Part shown: positions 22,800-34,500 of the stretch, in pieces
How positions within the stretch are numbered: position 1 is the first letter of the stretch
Layout of the letters: each line of letters begins with the position of its first letter
Assembly (NCBI GenBank): GCA_024516035.1
Contig: CM044959.1
Location: forward strand, 25,113,644-25,177,643
Direction: 5' to 3'
Length of the DNA: 64,000 nt
Origin: Bactericera cockerelli
Lineage: Eukaryota; Arthropoda; Insecta; Hemiptera; Triozidae
The notes under the pieces: generated by a model
Told to the model about the DNA's origin: nothing
The model's database searches: none
Seen by the model: the letters and a program-made list of their open reading frames with translations, nothing else
Program-made: the position numbers and the translations under genes

Positions 22800-24210
22800 C
22801 CTTATATTTGAAAGGTTTGAGTGTTTTCATGGGTTAATAACCAGTTGAATCTTTCAATTTCTTATGGTTTTTATTTTATAGTTCGACCGATATGATTTGA
22901 GACAACTAACTTTTGATCTAGCTAGGGTATCGAGTGAACTTTTTATTACTTAAATTAAGAGATTATAAGGTGCAAGTACCCCACCCTTTAATACTTTCTT
23001 GGATTACCTTTTTTTAGTTTAGCACAAAATTTTAAACTCATCCCTCTAGCAAACTCCTGCAATATTGACAAGGATTTCTGTTGGAATTTATTTTAACTAA
23101 AAAAAAATCTCATCGAACAAACCGTTGTTCCTGTAGCCAATATATCAAACAACATGTAATCTCTTAAATATTTCTCAAGTTTCTACATCCATGACTGCTA
23201 ATATTCTCGTGAATATAATTATGTAATAATTAAACTCAGTATGAACGTGATACCTTATGAAATTAAGTAGGAAGAAATATTAGAGATTGTGTTTTACAAA
23301 ATATTAGAGCTAGGGATCATTTTTCGCCGTGTTTATAAGGTGTAAAGAAAATATATAAGAACAAAATTCGTTTTTTTTATAATTGTCAAAATCCCCGTCT
23401 CGATAACTTTTTTTTATCATCAACAATCTTTCTTTCTTTTCTCTCTCTTTTGATAAACATAATTTTTACCCATTTTATTAAAAACGAAAAACTGTTTAAA
23501 AAATTCTCAGTCTGGAAAACGCTTTAAAAATAAACTAATGTGAACATCACACGACTTTCTATTACAATTGAGAAATCAAGAAAATAAAATTACGGGTAAA
23601 ATTTGGTTTAAGATTTATCTCGAGTTTTTTTTATATCGGTTACTGTTTACGAATTAGGCTCACATTACATTATTGAAAAAACTTGGACCCGTGGTCCTGT
23701 GACAAAATTTCACATGTGTAAATCTGTAATTGATTAACAAAATATAAAATATTGGTGTAATATGTTATATTACCATAAAAGAAATTAAAATATACCTATA
23801 TTTTTTTTTTCGATATCTCTTATCGTTAATCAAATATTCGCAAGAAATTGTTCAAGATATAAGCTAAAAATAAAATATTTTCATGAAATTGTTCCGGGTG
23901 CGTACACCATGATTTCCATGAAGCTACTTTCTACCCGTAAATTTCATCGCTCTACGACTTACCGCTTACCGTCCTTGAGATTTTGTATACGCTCACACAT
24001 ACGAACAGACCATTTGATACAAATCACTTTTTTGGAATCAGAAGAGCCTAAATCATCCTGAAATGTGTCGGCTAGATTTCGAAAAAAGTGACGAATTAGT
24101 CAGATTACAATTCTTTCTATACCCAACAGGTAATAGAAAGCAATGGATAAATAATAACTGCGCTGGAATAAAGGAACTCTAGTTCAAACCGGGCAGTATA
24201 AATAAGTGTA
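22800..24210. other. Non-coding stretch downstream of neurocalcin
   Basis: AT-rich, no exon seen. About 23890-24140 resembles a dispersed repeat (phrases such as catcgctctacgactta and ttcgaaaaaagtgac). A phrase at about 23545, catcacacgactttc, recurs near 36890, so this is probably old transposon DNA. Confidence 0.45.
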
Positions 24211-24216
24211 TCTTAT

Positions 24217-24378
24217 CCTCTTCGCGCCCGACACCATTTTTTCTTTTGTAGTACAAAGTGACCGGTGTCCTCACCCGAGGACAAACATTTTATACTACTT
24301 GGTAGTATAAAATTTAAGCTCGGGCACTTAGGACTATAAAATAAATGTCCTCTTACGAGGACATTGGGCGCGAAGAGG
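24217..24378. mobile_element. 162-bp MITE with 13-bp terminal inverted repeats
   Basis: The left end CCTCTTCGCGCCC (24217) and right end GGGCGCGAAGAGG (24366-24378) are exact reverse complements. Inside is a second palindromic layer (ttttatactact/agtagtataaaa) and repeated gtcctc..cgaggac blocks. No coding capacity. The flanks ttat and ctat do not give a clean target duplication, so the superfamily is not assigned. Confidence 0.7.
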
Positions 24379-24424
24379 CTATTTTATTATTATCATAGTT
24401 ATTATTTTATTGTGTTGATTATAC

Positions 24425-24545
24425 TTGGGTCTTGAACCACCGACCTGACAGGTGACGAGTCCGCCGCCCTATCGATACTGAAGTCGGTTATAATCTCAAA
24501 ATTGAAACCAAAGTTGAACAAATCGCTTGTTCAGTGATGTATGTT
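24425..24545 (-). mobile_element. tRNA-derived SINE, family of 33485
   Basis: On the minus strand, box-A-like and anticodon-arm sequence (gatagggcggcggactcgtc) is followed by the B-box-like ggtggttcaagacc, matching the plus-strand copy at 33485-33640 (aaggcggcggacttgt, ggtggttcaagtccc). Diverged, with no clear tail. Confidence 0.6.
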
Positions 24546-25510
24546 AAAGAGCTAGTTACTCTACTATGTGTTCAGTGACTTCAATTCATAATAGGTACAT
24601 AGTAAATATATAGCATTGTAGCACTCAGATAGTACACATTTTTTTAATTCTCAAAAAAAAAGATTGTGTTACTGATAGACAGTCTGATACATTTACTATA
24701 TTTTTGTCATTATATATATTTATTTATTTTGTTGTTGTTCATATACCTAATATTAATAATAATTTAAGTAAATTGATTTTCTCTGTTACATCAGAATTGT
24801 TCATCTTTGTTTTCCATGTTCTTTAAATTTTCAATAACAATATCTCTGTATTTGGAAATTATTAGATGAAACTAGAACTTTTCATTCTATAAATTTGGTT
24901 TTGTACACGTTCATTAATTGATTTACTTTCAACTTACATGTGTACAATCGTACATGAATGTATTCAATTTAAGTTGTTATAGCTTTTTACTACAAAAATA
25001 ATTTACAGCCATAACTCTACCTTTGAATAATTTTCAAAGTTTGGAACACTGTGTTATCATTAGATTCGACAAAAAAATTGATATTATACACCGACTAGTT
25101 TATTGCTTTACAAAGAAACAATCGATATATTTTTTTCAAGTCATACGTGTATGATTTTCTGTATCTAATGAAAATACTAAAGCTGATGATTAAGAAAAAC
25201 TTGAGTTTATCATAATTATTATGGTTATAATAAATAGGTTATTGATTGAAAATTGAGATTTTATACATATAATATTGTTCAACATTTATTCTTTTTTGTA
25301 ATGATAGAATAGGAATCATCATTATACATTTTAAATAATTCTTTTCGTCATTTTAATTTTATCAGCTTTATTTATACTAGAAGTTTTTTCTTTAAAATTT
25401 GCCAAATTTAATTTTATCTCGAAAATTAATCACATTCTTAGTGATTCAGAGTGTATAGTTCAATGCGTAAAAATCTACACATACAGAGGGACTTCCAATC
25501 TCTAAATAAG

Positions 25511-25776
25511 ATTTTTTTTTTTTTAAGTGGGGTTTAACGTCGCTTTCAACTGCTATGGTCATATCACGACGGGGGTTTTACCCTCCATTCGCAGGAAACT
25601 CACGAACCTGCTAGTCACATTGACCTCACCCAGCCTGAGTGGGGCCGGGAAAAGCCAGCGTCACGAGAATTAGAATTTGAATGGTCACCCATCCAAGTCT
25701 TAACCTCGCTGGATGTCGCTTAACTTCGGTGTTCTGAAGGGAACCGGTGTATTCAACATGCCATCGACGCTGGCTA
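25511..25776 (-). mobile_element. 5S rRNA-headed SINE, near full length, with target duplication
   Basis: Minus orientation: the 5S-like head runs from 25776 (cagcgtcgatggcatgttga) through gaagttaagcgaca and ttggatgggtgaccattc. It is followed by the body (gcctgagtggggc complement, cccgtcgtgatatgacc) and a poly-A tail seen here as poly-T at 25511-25524. The phrase ataagatttttt flanks both sides, consistent with LINE-mediated insertion. Confidence 0.85.
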
Positions 25777-26232
25777 TAAGATTTTTTAATTTCTAAACGG
25801 AAGAGAGAAGGAATACAAAATGGAAAACTCCCCTCTAATCTGATAAAAAATATGTACTTGAATATTTGCCCTTGGCGGAGATATACAATTTTATTAAGAT
25901 ATGTACTAGACATAAATCGACCTTCAATTTTTTTTAATGGCTACTAAATTCATTTGATGAAATAATCCCTTTCCAATGTAAAAGACGAGTCAACACACAC
26001 GTACGTTCAGCTAACGTGATTATTTGATTAAGTAGGCATTAAAACCATCATTTTATGTTCGATATTGGTCTTGAAAGTATTGTCAATTTTTCCTGAAAAA
26101 GCATTTGACAGGAAAACAACTGGAAGGGTGTATGAAATTGTAAGCCTCATGAAGTGAAGGATCTCATCCGCACAACAAATGCACCGATCTTTGATATGAG
26201 CTTTATCATTGGGTTCATTCCAAGATAAAAAT

Positions 26233-26275
26233 TTACTTCCGATTTCTAATATTAGAAATTTATCGGAAGTAAATT
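26233..26275. repeat. Short hairpin repeat
   Basis: ttacttccgatttctaatat is followed by its near-exact inverted copy ending atcggaagtaa. Almost the same palindrome occurs at about 44627-44663. It is a possible minimal MITE or other mobile palindrome and not a terminator of any visible gene. Confidence 0.6.
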
Positions 26276-27020
26276 TAATGTTCCACATCAACAGTGAATG
26301 TAGATCATTTATCAGTGTAGAGTTAGAAAAAGTTTTTTCCTATGTGATCAAAAATTTTAACAACCTAATTAATTCATCTTCTACTTATTTTTAATTTAGC
26401 TATTTTTCTATTTGAAAAATTTATTTATATTTTTATTCTTATTATTTTTTATTTCATTATATAGGATGATTCACTTTACTGTGGCATTTTATCGTGATTA
26501 AGTTAAAATGTGACAAATAATACTATAACAGATGAATCAAATAGAGAAGGGTTCTTCATAGAAAACATATTCAGTGTAATGAAAAGAAGTAACTTGTCTT
26601 AGAATGTGAATAAACTTGTTCATTAATCTTTTCTCCACTACTGGCGTTCTCGTAATCAAATAAATTACATTTATTAGAAGAGCTCGTAGAATCACCCTGT
26701 ATATTGATTCGTATTCGTTATGTACTTATATTTATCATGTAAATACAGAAGCCTGTGTATTCATTGAAGCATCCTGTTCTATTTCTACTTTTCTCTCTTT
26801 TCAGGTTAGAATAGATTTTTTCACCTGAACTGTTGTCGTAAGTCAAAATACGAGTATATACTGAGTGTTCACTTTTCAAACGCACCATGGCAAATGAACC
26901 CGTAAATCACGCTTTTGTGCTATTCCCGGTTCTCGACGGTTCACAATGATATAATTCAGCAGGTGCAGAGTAACGGGGTGTTTCAGGGGTAAAACTTCAC
27001 CGAAATTTGAATGAAATAGG

Positions 27021-27178
27021 ATTGAAGTTAAGCAACGACTGCAACGTCCAGCGAGAATAGGACTTGCATGGGTGACCATTCACATTCTAACCCTCATGAT
27101 GCTGGTTATTCTCGGTCCCACTCAGGCTGGGCGAGGTTAATTTGAGTAGCTAGTTTGTGAGTTTCTAGCGAATATATA
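27021..27178 (+). mobile_element. 5S-headed SINE, 5'-diverged copy
   Basis: Recognisable from attgaagttaagcaac through cttgcatgggtgaccattc to the body ctcaggctgggcgagg and gtgagtttctagcgaat. It is joined directly to the tRNA-derived SINE that follows. Confidence 0.7.
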
Positions 27179-27183
27179 TAAAT

Positions 27184-27490
27184 AAATCATAATAAATGTG
27201 TTTCTTTGTGTTATTATAACACAATTTTAGTGGGTGGCGCAGAATTATAGGACTTTTCCATTATCTTTAATATCCTAATATCTTATTTTTGCCTATAACT
27301 CCGCCACTGGTCGCTGCTAACATTAAAGCAGCTATTCATTTTGCCTCACGAGGTATGAGTGGACCCCGAACACCCAAGTACAGAGCAGAAAAAAATCCTG
27401 CCCCGCTGGAGATCGAACCCAGGTCATCGTGCGTGCAATGCCTAGTGCGCTAACTTACTCGCCCACGGTGACTAGTTGACTACTTAGCGA
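27184..27490 (-). mobile_element. tRNA-derived SINE, best copy of this family
   Basis: The minus-strand head reads from about 27490: gtgggcgagtaagttagcgc (box A region), then gggttcgatctcc (box B), followed by the body with ctctgtacttgggtgttcgg and actcatacctcgtgagg. Copies with the same body are at 45229-45525 and 53433-53690, and a head-only copy is at 47570-47655. Confidence 0.8.
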
Positions 27491-27550
27491 ATTGATATGA
27501 AAGATGCGTTAAACCCAACTTAAAAAAAATCGTGACTAAAACAGAAGTTA

Positions 27551-27790
27551 CATTAGCCAGCATCGCAGGCGCGTTGAATGTACCGGTTCTTGTAGGATCA
27601 CCGAAGTTAAGCTACGTTCAGCGAGGTGAAGATTTCGTGATGCTGGCATTTCGGCCCAAACCAGGCTGGGTGAGGTTAATGTGGGTCGCAGGTATGTGAA
27701 TTTCCTACGAATGAAGGGTAACCCCCGTCATGATATGACCAATATGACCATGCAGTTGAAAGCGACGTTAACCCAAAATTAAAAATAAAG
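27551..27790 (+). mobile_element. 5S-headed SINE, diverged full-length copy
   Basis: It starts agccagcatcgcaggcgcgt and keeps gaagttaagctacg, the body caggctgggtgaggttaatg and the end gttgaaagcgacgttaaccc with a short A-rich tail. About 15 bases around the 5S internal control region are lost compared with the copy at 48970. Confidence 0.75.
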
Positions 27791-28787
27791 AAGTTCCATT
27801 ACAATTCATCCGAATGGAAAAACAGCAAAAAAAAAATATTCATTACCTGTGACATAAATTTATTGGAGGTGCTAATGTATTCGCAGGCACAGAAACCATA
27901 AACAGATGGTTCAATGGGTGCTAGATAAGGTAAAGAAACACTTGTTCACTTATTAAAAATCGAATACACAAAATAAAATGGGGTAACAGGCGTGACATCA
28001 CTTTATTATTTGAACAAACAAAAATACTAACTATCGTATACTATACGTAATACTCAAAACTTACCTATTTTAAACAGTAAAAAAGCGACCTGTTTCAATA
28101 TCACAATGGAAATTGGCAATTGAAGGGAACCAAATCAATCTGCTCTGGAATCGAACAGGTCGACCTTATTTTTCACCTTCAACATCAAATAACCCTTACT
28201 AAAAAAAGTCAATATCAATTTTAAAGGAAAACTGTCTTTACTCATGAATTTTATGCAGTAGGTATAACCTCATTAATCTCCTACTTGTTTTGCGCTTCTT
28301 TCGCTAGAATTCAGTTTTCTATTTTGGAGTGGAACTTAATGGTTGATTATTGAGTATTACTTGTACCTACTCATTAATTTTAACTCTTTTCTTAGTTGAA
28401 TTCAAAGTTATACCACTCTGCTTCTTCATCCAATAAATTTGATTAAACTTGAACTTCTTCTTTGGATTCACCCACACAATCATGTCAACAATCTACAAGT
28501 TCTATTATTTGTGCAACATTCGTATTACGTTTGGCAGGCGATATTAATACCCGTTCTTAAGGTTATCAGTATTGAATTGTATTTTCGTTTCAAGGAGACA
28601 GTTGGAGTCCTGGAATGGAAAGTTAAGTGGCAGTGAAGGACGAAACCTACTTAGGTGGTGAAAATAGTGGAGACTACATTCTCATTTCAACGCATCTGTT
28701 TTCACTCTATACTTGTAATTCCAAAATACATTTCTTTTATACCTAATATTAATATGAGAAATTCCGGAGCTCCCAAATCATACTACA
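27791..28787. other. Non-coding stretch, no gene seen
   Basis: AT-rich. It lies 3' of the phosphatase on its own strand. There is no poly-T block (poly-A in the phosphatase orientation) next to its stop codon, which weakens but does not exclude retrocopy origin. Confidence 0.4.
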
Positions 28788-31700
28788 TTACAGATCATCT
28801 ACACCTTCATCCAATTCAAATGCGTCATTGCAATGCACTTCTGTTTCGGGTATGTGACTAAAGTCATTCAGTAGTATTAACTTGACACAATCATAGATAT
28901 AAAAGTACTGCTCTTCTGTCTGTACCATACACATACGGTGCTTTCTCAACTGGAAGACCGCTCCTAGAATATCTATCGAACTTGTGACCTTCAAGTTGAA
29001 AAGGCACTGTGCAATGGTGTCAACTGCAATGAAAGTACCAGTTCTTCCCACACCTGCACTACAATGTACAATGATAGGATTCTGTCCTGGAGGTACACGA
29101 GCTCTGAAACCCAAAACAAATCTGACTAGGGCTTGAGAAGAGTGGGGGACCCCACAGTCTGGCCAATTCGTAAAATGAAAGTGATAGATAGTCATAGCCT
29201 CTTCACCTTTAGACAGCCGCAAGTGAGACACAGTCCAGCCAGTATAATGACACACTTGCAGGAGATGAACATCTATCTCCCCACATCGGAGGGCCCTCTC
29301 TCCGGCAGGCCAATACCTATGGCACTTCTCCCTGCCTCTCTCGACACACTGCGTCAACATAACAATAGCTGGCGTCCTACTTTCCCAACACATTCGCCAG
29401 AAATCATCGCGGGTTGAAGCTAGTGGTCCTTGTGTTGCTATGTACTGACGGGGAGATTGATGTCCTGCTATGTAGTTGGCGTTTATATAATCGGAACCCT
29501 CTTCATCATCCACTGATTGCAACTTGTATCGGGAACAATCGTAGGGTAAAATATTGGAGAATCTATTCTTGGGACGATTACACGGAAGCTCCGCTATTAG
29601 GGTCGTCTGACTCCGGCCAACAAGTTTCAGTTCTTCAAACTCTTTTGAAAGACAATGTTGATCGATGCACATTGTCCTGAATTCAGCGATCGGAATAGAA
29701 TGGCCACAATTTTGGAGAATCAAATCCCCAGATTTTTTATCACGAATGTTACGACGAAAGAGAATCAACAGACCTACCAATGACATGAAAATTACGAGGA
29801 AAACAAGAGCATATAAAATTCTGTACTGGTCTTCTGTACTAACAGGATGAGAATATACTGTGTCACTGAACAAATCAGCTCTTGTGAATGCCCTAATTTT
29901 AAATTTATAAGTGGTCCCCATTTTGAGAGGACCATTGCAATATGGTACACTGATTACACATGAGTCTTGCCCAATAGTAAAATCCACAACGGATGTGTTG
30001 GTAAAGAACTGATAAGGTTCCAGGACTTGGTAAGGAGGCCAAGGGTTCAACGACTGCACATCACGCCAACTTGGCATTCTCAGAATCACTGAGTTGTCAT
30101 CTAAATCTTCGGATACAATAATAGTATAGTACAGAATATTCACCGTGATCGTCCGAAAAGAAGTTCTTACGAAAGCGAATTTGAATTGTACTTGTCGTTT
30201 GTAGCTAGCACCATTGGAAATATTTTGTCATCCGGCCGTGGGGGAGACAGGGGAGGCATCTGCTGTTCCCACACAGCCTCAGGTCCATATCCTACTTTGG
30301 TGTGCGCTTGTATTTTGAACCAGTACTGTCTTCCAGGTTTCAGAGCTGTAATGGTTACTTTATTTTTTCTGGGTGCTATGTCTCGAGTGAACAACTCATT
30401 CGTTTCCTCTAGCATAGAGGTAAGCTTAAACTTTGTAACAACTCCATGTTGATCTTGTAGAGGCAACGACCAGATAAATGTAATATTGTGGGCATTCACT
30501 TCAAAAGGATGAAAATCACTGACTTTTCCAGGAAACGATTCCAATGTTTGACAGATATAGATATGGGTGGTGATACTGTTGGCAATGAAGAGCTTGATCC
30601 AGAAAGAGTCCTAATGTTGAACGTGTAGTTTTCATAGGGATTCAGTTCCGTGATATTTATTGACAAGTCTGTTGTTTCTAAAACGATGTCTAAATATCGT
30701 ATTTCAAACCCTCTAAATTCACCTTGAGGAATGTTCCAGGCAATCTCACTGAACTCTCCGTTATACCTATCACGTGAACCTGGCTAATTGGCTCAGGTTG
30801 AACTCTGTGCATTAACTGTGTAGGAAGACTAGACACTTTATCTGACTCTGTCCATATGGATAAATTATACAACTTTCCTGGGTATACTGGATTAAACACA
30901 ACACTCAAGTTATTATCATTCACTGACTTAATTGTAGATCTATTCAATTCGGACAAGTGAAAGCAAAACGAATCAAAGCTTAGCATGTTGAGGGGAGGAG
31001 GAGAGTAGTGAATGATGAGGGAGGTTGAAGATTTAATACTGTCCACTACTTCTATTTCAGAACTCACCACAGGCCATGTGCGGGCAGATACAAGGGTGAC
31101 ACGACTCTCTATGTTATAAGAAACAGAAGTAATTTTGAACTCATAGACTATGCCAGGTATGAGATTTTCTATTGAAAGTAAAACAAATCTTCCCCAATTA
31201 TTTGTGTTTGGGAACTGTTTACTCATTAAACTTGTTTTACTGACACTCCAAACTACGTTGTAGAAGTGAACACGACCCTGGGGTGGAGGGAACTTTAGTT
31301 TTATCGCAGAGGATGACAACAAAGCTACCACATCAGATACTGGATCTGGAGGTGTGATCCACTGCAGCTCGACAGAGCGAGACTCCACGGAGTGGCTTAC
31401 CGAGCATACCTCAATCCTGTATATCTCTCCCGAAAGCAAATTCAGTTGTTGCGAGGTGAATTCAATTCCAAACGTGGCTTGAATCCAACGTTCACTATCT
31501 TGAGTTTTCCAACGAATACGAAAGCCAGAAATCAAACTATGCACAGGTGCAACCCACCTCACAGATAATGCATTCTTACTTGTAAGATGGGCAGTGACAT
31601 TGTCAGGAGGCAGAGGCATCACAGCTTGAATAACAGCCCGTGATTCACTCTGATGAGCATACTTACTAACGGAGATGACTTGGATACTATACAAAGCTCC

Positions 31701-32834
31701 CGGGTATAAATGAGAGAGATATACTTGAGTGCTGTTGGTCAGCACAAGGTTAGGCTCATCTGTACTATCATTTCTGTGAAACACAATATGAAATAGTTCT
31801 TCACCATAGTCAATATCTGGCTTCCAAGAAATATTAAGACCATGATCAGCTGGTATGACTGCTTCTACAATTGGAGGCAAGGGCTGTGTAATGTGGTGTA
31901 CACTACGGGCTTCACTTTTTACTCCTTTACTAATGGCTTGAATCTGAATGAGATATTTCCGTCCAGGTAATAATTTCTCTAGATTGAATTCTTTTTTGTC
32001 AGCATTTGTTTCGTCATCCTTATTATCCAATGATTCTTCATCTGAGTACTTGATAGCAAATGCATCTTGTTCACTAACACTGTCAACTTCCCATACAACC
32101 ATCAATGCTTCTATTATCCTCACATTCTGAACAGGTAGGGGCTTTAGTGTGACATTGACAGCAATAGGCTTGCTTGGAATGGTTCCTGAAATTGTTCTTA
32201 GATAAATATTGTAAGAATGTCCTGGTAAAACATCCTCACTAACTTCATATTCTGTTTCTGTTTTATCAAGAGTTATTGTGATGCTATGAGCTACAAGAAG
32301 AGGAAGTTGACAAGTAACATCAAGTTCATACTTGTCAAAGTAAGTGAGGTCATCTGGAGGCATCCATGAGACTTTAAAACTGTGAGTAGTGATAAACTTG
32401 ACATCAATGCTAATACTGGAGGGCCTCAAGGGAATGGTACGGTACACAACAGTGGACAATATGGGAGATGATTTATTTGTTCTTTCTGCAGAAATGACAT
32501 AAGCTTTTCCAGGGATTAGTTTCATGAAATTTACATAAATAGGTTCTCCTGTGTTATTATAAAATTGTATACTATTTGTTGCATCTTGTGGGCTAATGGA
32601 AACTCTGTATTCAGTCAAATGAATACTATGAAGAGGTGGCTCCCATATCACTGACAATGTTGTTTCATTTTTGAACCAAACACTAAATACATGAGGGTTT
32701 ACTTTAGGGGTGGTGTACACTTCTTGACTTTCTAGAGAAATATTTTTACAGATAATAAAATACAAAGAATTACTCAAGAAAGTGAGAAAAACTACAGTTG
32801 ATGAAACATATAAAAATCTTGGTAGAATAAACAT
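28788..32834 (-). pseudogene. Intronless receptor protein tyrosine phosphatase of Ptp10D/R3 type with four frameshifts
   Basis: Family role: neuronal and epithelial receptor phosphatase that removes phosphate from tyrosines. Reading from 32834: a hydrophobic leader (FLYVSSTVVFLTFLSN), about ten fibronectin III repeats, a transmembrane segment (ILYALVFLVIFMSLVGLLIL followed by FRR), and one cytoplasmic PTP domain with KNRFSNILPYD, DYINANYI, the WPD loop NWPDCGVP, the P-loop HCSAGVGRTG and the Q-loop QTEEQYFYIY. It ends in TAA at 28788-28790. No introns break about 4 kb, unlike every other gene here apart from tiny OST4. The frame changes near 30755 and 30555 (each like one missing base) and near 30175 and 30135 (each like one extra base), all inside the last fibronectin repeats; no stop codon occurs in the long segments. 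I infer a young retrocopy. A working gene with clustered assembly errors is the alternative. Confidence 0.8.
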
Positions 32835-33484
32835 GACTTTCAGTGATTAAGATCATAAGTAGGTATTTGAAGATAGTTCAAATTGATAGAAAAGGCACTA
32901 AGTCAGAATTTGTACAAAAAAAACTTATAATAGGGTGGTAGTTTAGTACTATTTGAAATTAAATTAGTAAACTAACCAACTCTCAGGCACAAGGTTTTAA
33001 ATTGTAAAAAAAAAGAAGAAAAAAAAAAATAGAATGGAAAATAATTCTACTTCATGTTCAAAAAATATTTCAAGGAAAAACTCTGGATTATCTTCATGAT
33101 ATGATGTAATAAGCATTTATTTTTCTTTTACTTTTCATTCTCAGACAAGACATTGGAAATAGAGATTGTGCAATACTATTCAATTCACTTAACATTTTGA
33201 AAACTTTGATTTTCAGAATAGGATTTCTTGCATAAAAATCCATAATATACAGCACAACTCATGATTAAAAAATAAAATAAAAAAAATGCTCAGGAGCTAA
33301 AGGAATGTACCACTAGTTGTAGGTTTGTTGCTGGTAGTCCTTTGATTCCAGTGGCCTCTGTGAATCAAGAAAACAAATCAATGGACTATTAATCTTTTCT
33401 AAAATGTTGAATATGTAATAGACATTGTATTACTTCCAAGAAATTTCTAAAATTAGAAATTGTAAGTATTGTGATGGTTTATTA

Positions 33485-33640
33485 TTACCGACCTCAGTAG
33501 TTTGATCAATAAGGCGGCGGACTTGTAACCTGGAGGTTGGTGGTTCAAGTCCCGGTTTCAGCGTAGTTTTAGTAAAGCAAGTTTGAGTAGTTGTGACATC
33601 ACAAAAGTGATTAACACATTATGATAACTTTTATTGTGAT
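33485..33640 (+). mobile_element. tRNA-derived SINE (third family)
   Basis: tRNA-like head: box A region tagtttgatcaataaggcgg, anticodon-arm-like acttgtaacc, box B ggttcaagtcccg, then the body gtagttttagtaaagcaag and gtgacatcacaaaagtgatt. Relatives on the minus strand lie at 24425 and 41360. Confidence 0.65.
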
Positions 33641-33821
33641 GGTTTTTGAAATTAAAATATTTTTTTGCTCCAATATTTTTTTTTCTTTCATAATTCGGGA
33701 CATGTTATAACCTCCTGAGCAACTTTGGTTTTGTGTCTATCTGTCTGTTGACTACATTCCTTGTAACACACAGTCCAAATTGATTTTTTTTTTGTTTTAT
33801 CACACATAGTAATTTGGAATC

Positions 33822-34160
33822 TTTTTTTTTTCAACATTGCTTTTCACTGCTTGGTCATATCATGATAGGGGGTTTACGGTTTACCCTCCATTTGCTGGAA
33901 ACTCACAAACCAGTGTCTTATATTAACGTCACCCAGCCTGAGTGGGGCTGGAAATAACCAGTATCACATGGCTTCAAATTGGAATGATAACCCATCCAAG
34001 TCCTAACCTAGCTGAACATTGCTTTACTTCAGTGACAGAACAAGAACTGGTGCATTCTAAGTGCCATTGAAGCTAGCTAATTTGGAATGTATAAATGCTC
34101 TTTTTTTTTAAGTGGGGTTTAACGTCGCTTTCAACTGCCATGGTCATATCACGATGGGTT
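33822..34160 (-). mobile_element. Two 5S-headed SINE copies, one full and diverged, one 3' end only
   Basis: 33822-34077 covers body and 5S-like head in minus orientation (catgataggggg, ccagcctgagtggggctgg, acccatccaagtcctaacc). A second 3' terminal fragment follows at 34107-34160 (aagtggggtttaacgtcgct to catatcacgatggg). Confidence 0.75.
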
Positions 34161-34262
34161 AAATGCTCTTATTGAGAAAAAAAAATACTCACATATAGGT
34201 GACAAACAAGCACACAACAGAATGTTAGGGGTCACATACTCCTGAGTAGAAGTAGGAATGAT

Positions 34263-34367
34263 TCATTTGGAATAGTTTGCAGCAATATAGTGGTAGAGAA
34301 CTACCAATAAGAACAATGAAACACCCAACACATTGGCAAAGATGGCCAACTGCACATCACTGATCAT
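34263..34367 (-). CDS. OST4: OST4, minimal subunit of oligosaccharyltransferase
   Basis: Encodes 34 residues: [20 protein letters not shown], then [14 protein letters not shown] and TGA. OST4 proteins are single-pass ER membrane peptides of about 35-40 residues that stabilise the catalytic STT3 subunit of the N-glycosylation complex. The [25 protein letters not shown] core is the family signature. The membrane helix covers about residues 9-27. On the minus strand the ATG is preceded by ctcattttcag|a, a good 3' splice site one base upstream, so a 5' untranslated exon is likely and a MITE (34389-34500) lies in the presumed intron. It is too short for normal ORF thresholds and is easily missed. 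The reading is intact and conserved, so I consider it functional. Confidence 0.93.
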   Translation of the reverse strand: MISDVQLAIFANVLGVSLFLLVVLYHYIAANYSK

Positions 34368-34388
34368 TCTGAAAATGAGTGTAAGTGA

Positions 34389-34500
34389 GAATTAATAACT
34401 TAAGTCGTTGGTAAGTGTCAATTTTCCCTATCTTACACAGTACGCAATCTATGACTTAGCGCCACAGAGGTATTACAAAAACGTCTATTAATTCCGCCCT
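34389..34500 (-). mobile_element. MITE with GGGCGGAATTAATAGAC end
   Basis: The right end gtctattaattccgccc and the internal phrases gcgccacagaggtattac and ctatcttacacagtacgcaa match the cluster at 61147-61640. The other end is truncated at attaataacttaag. It lies just upstream of OST4. Confidence 0.75.
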
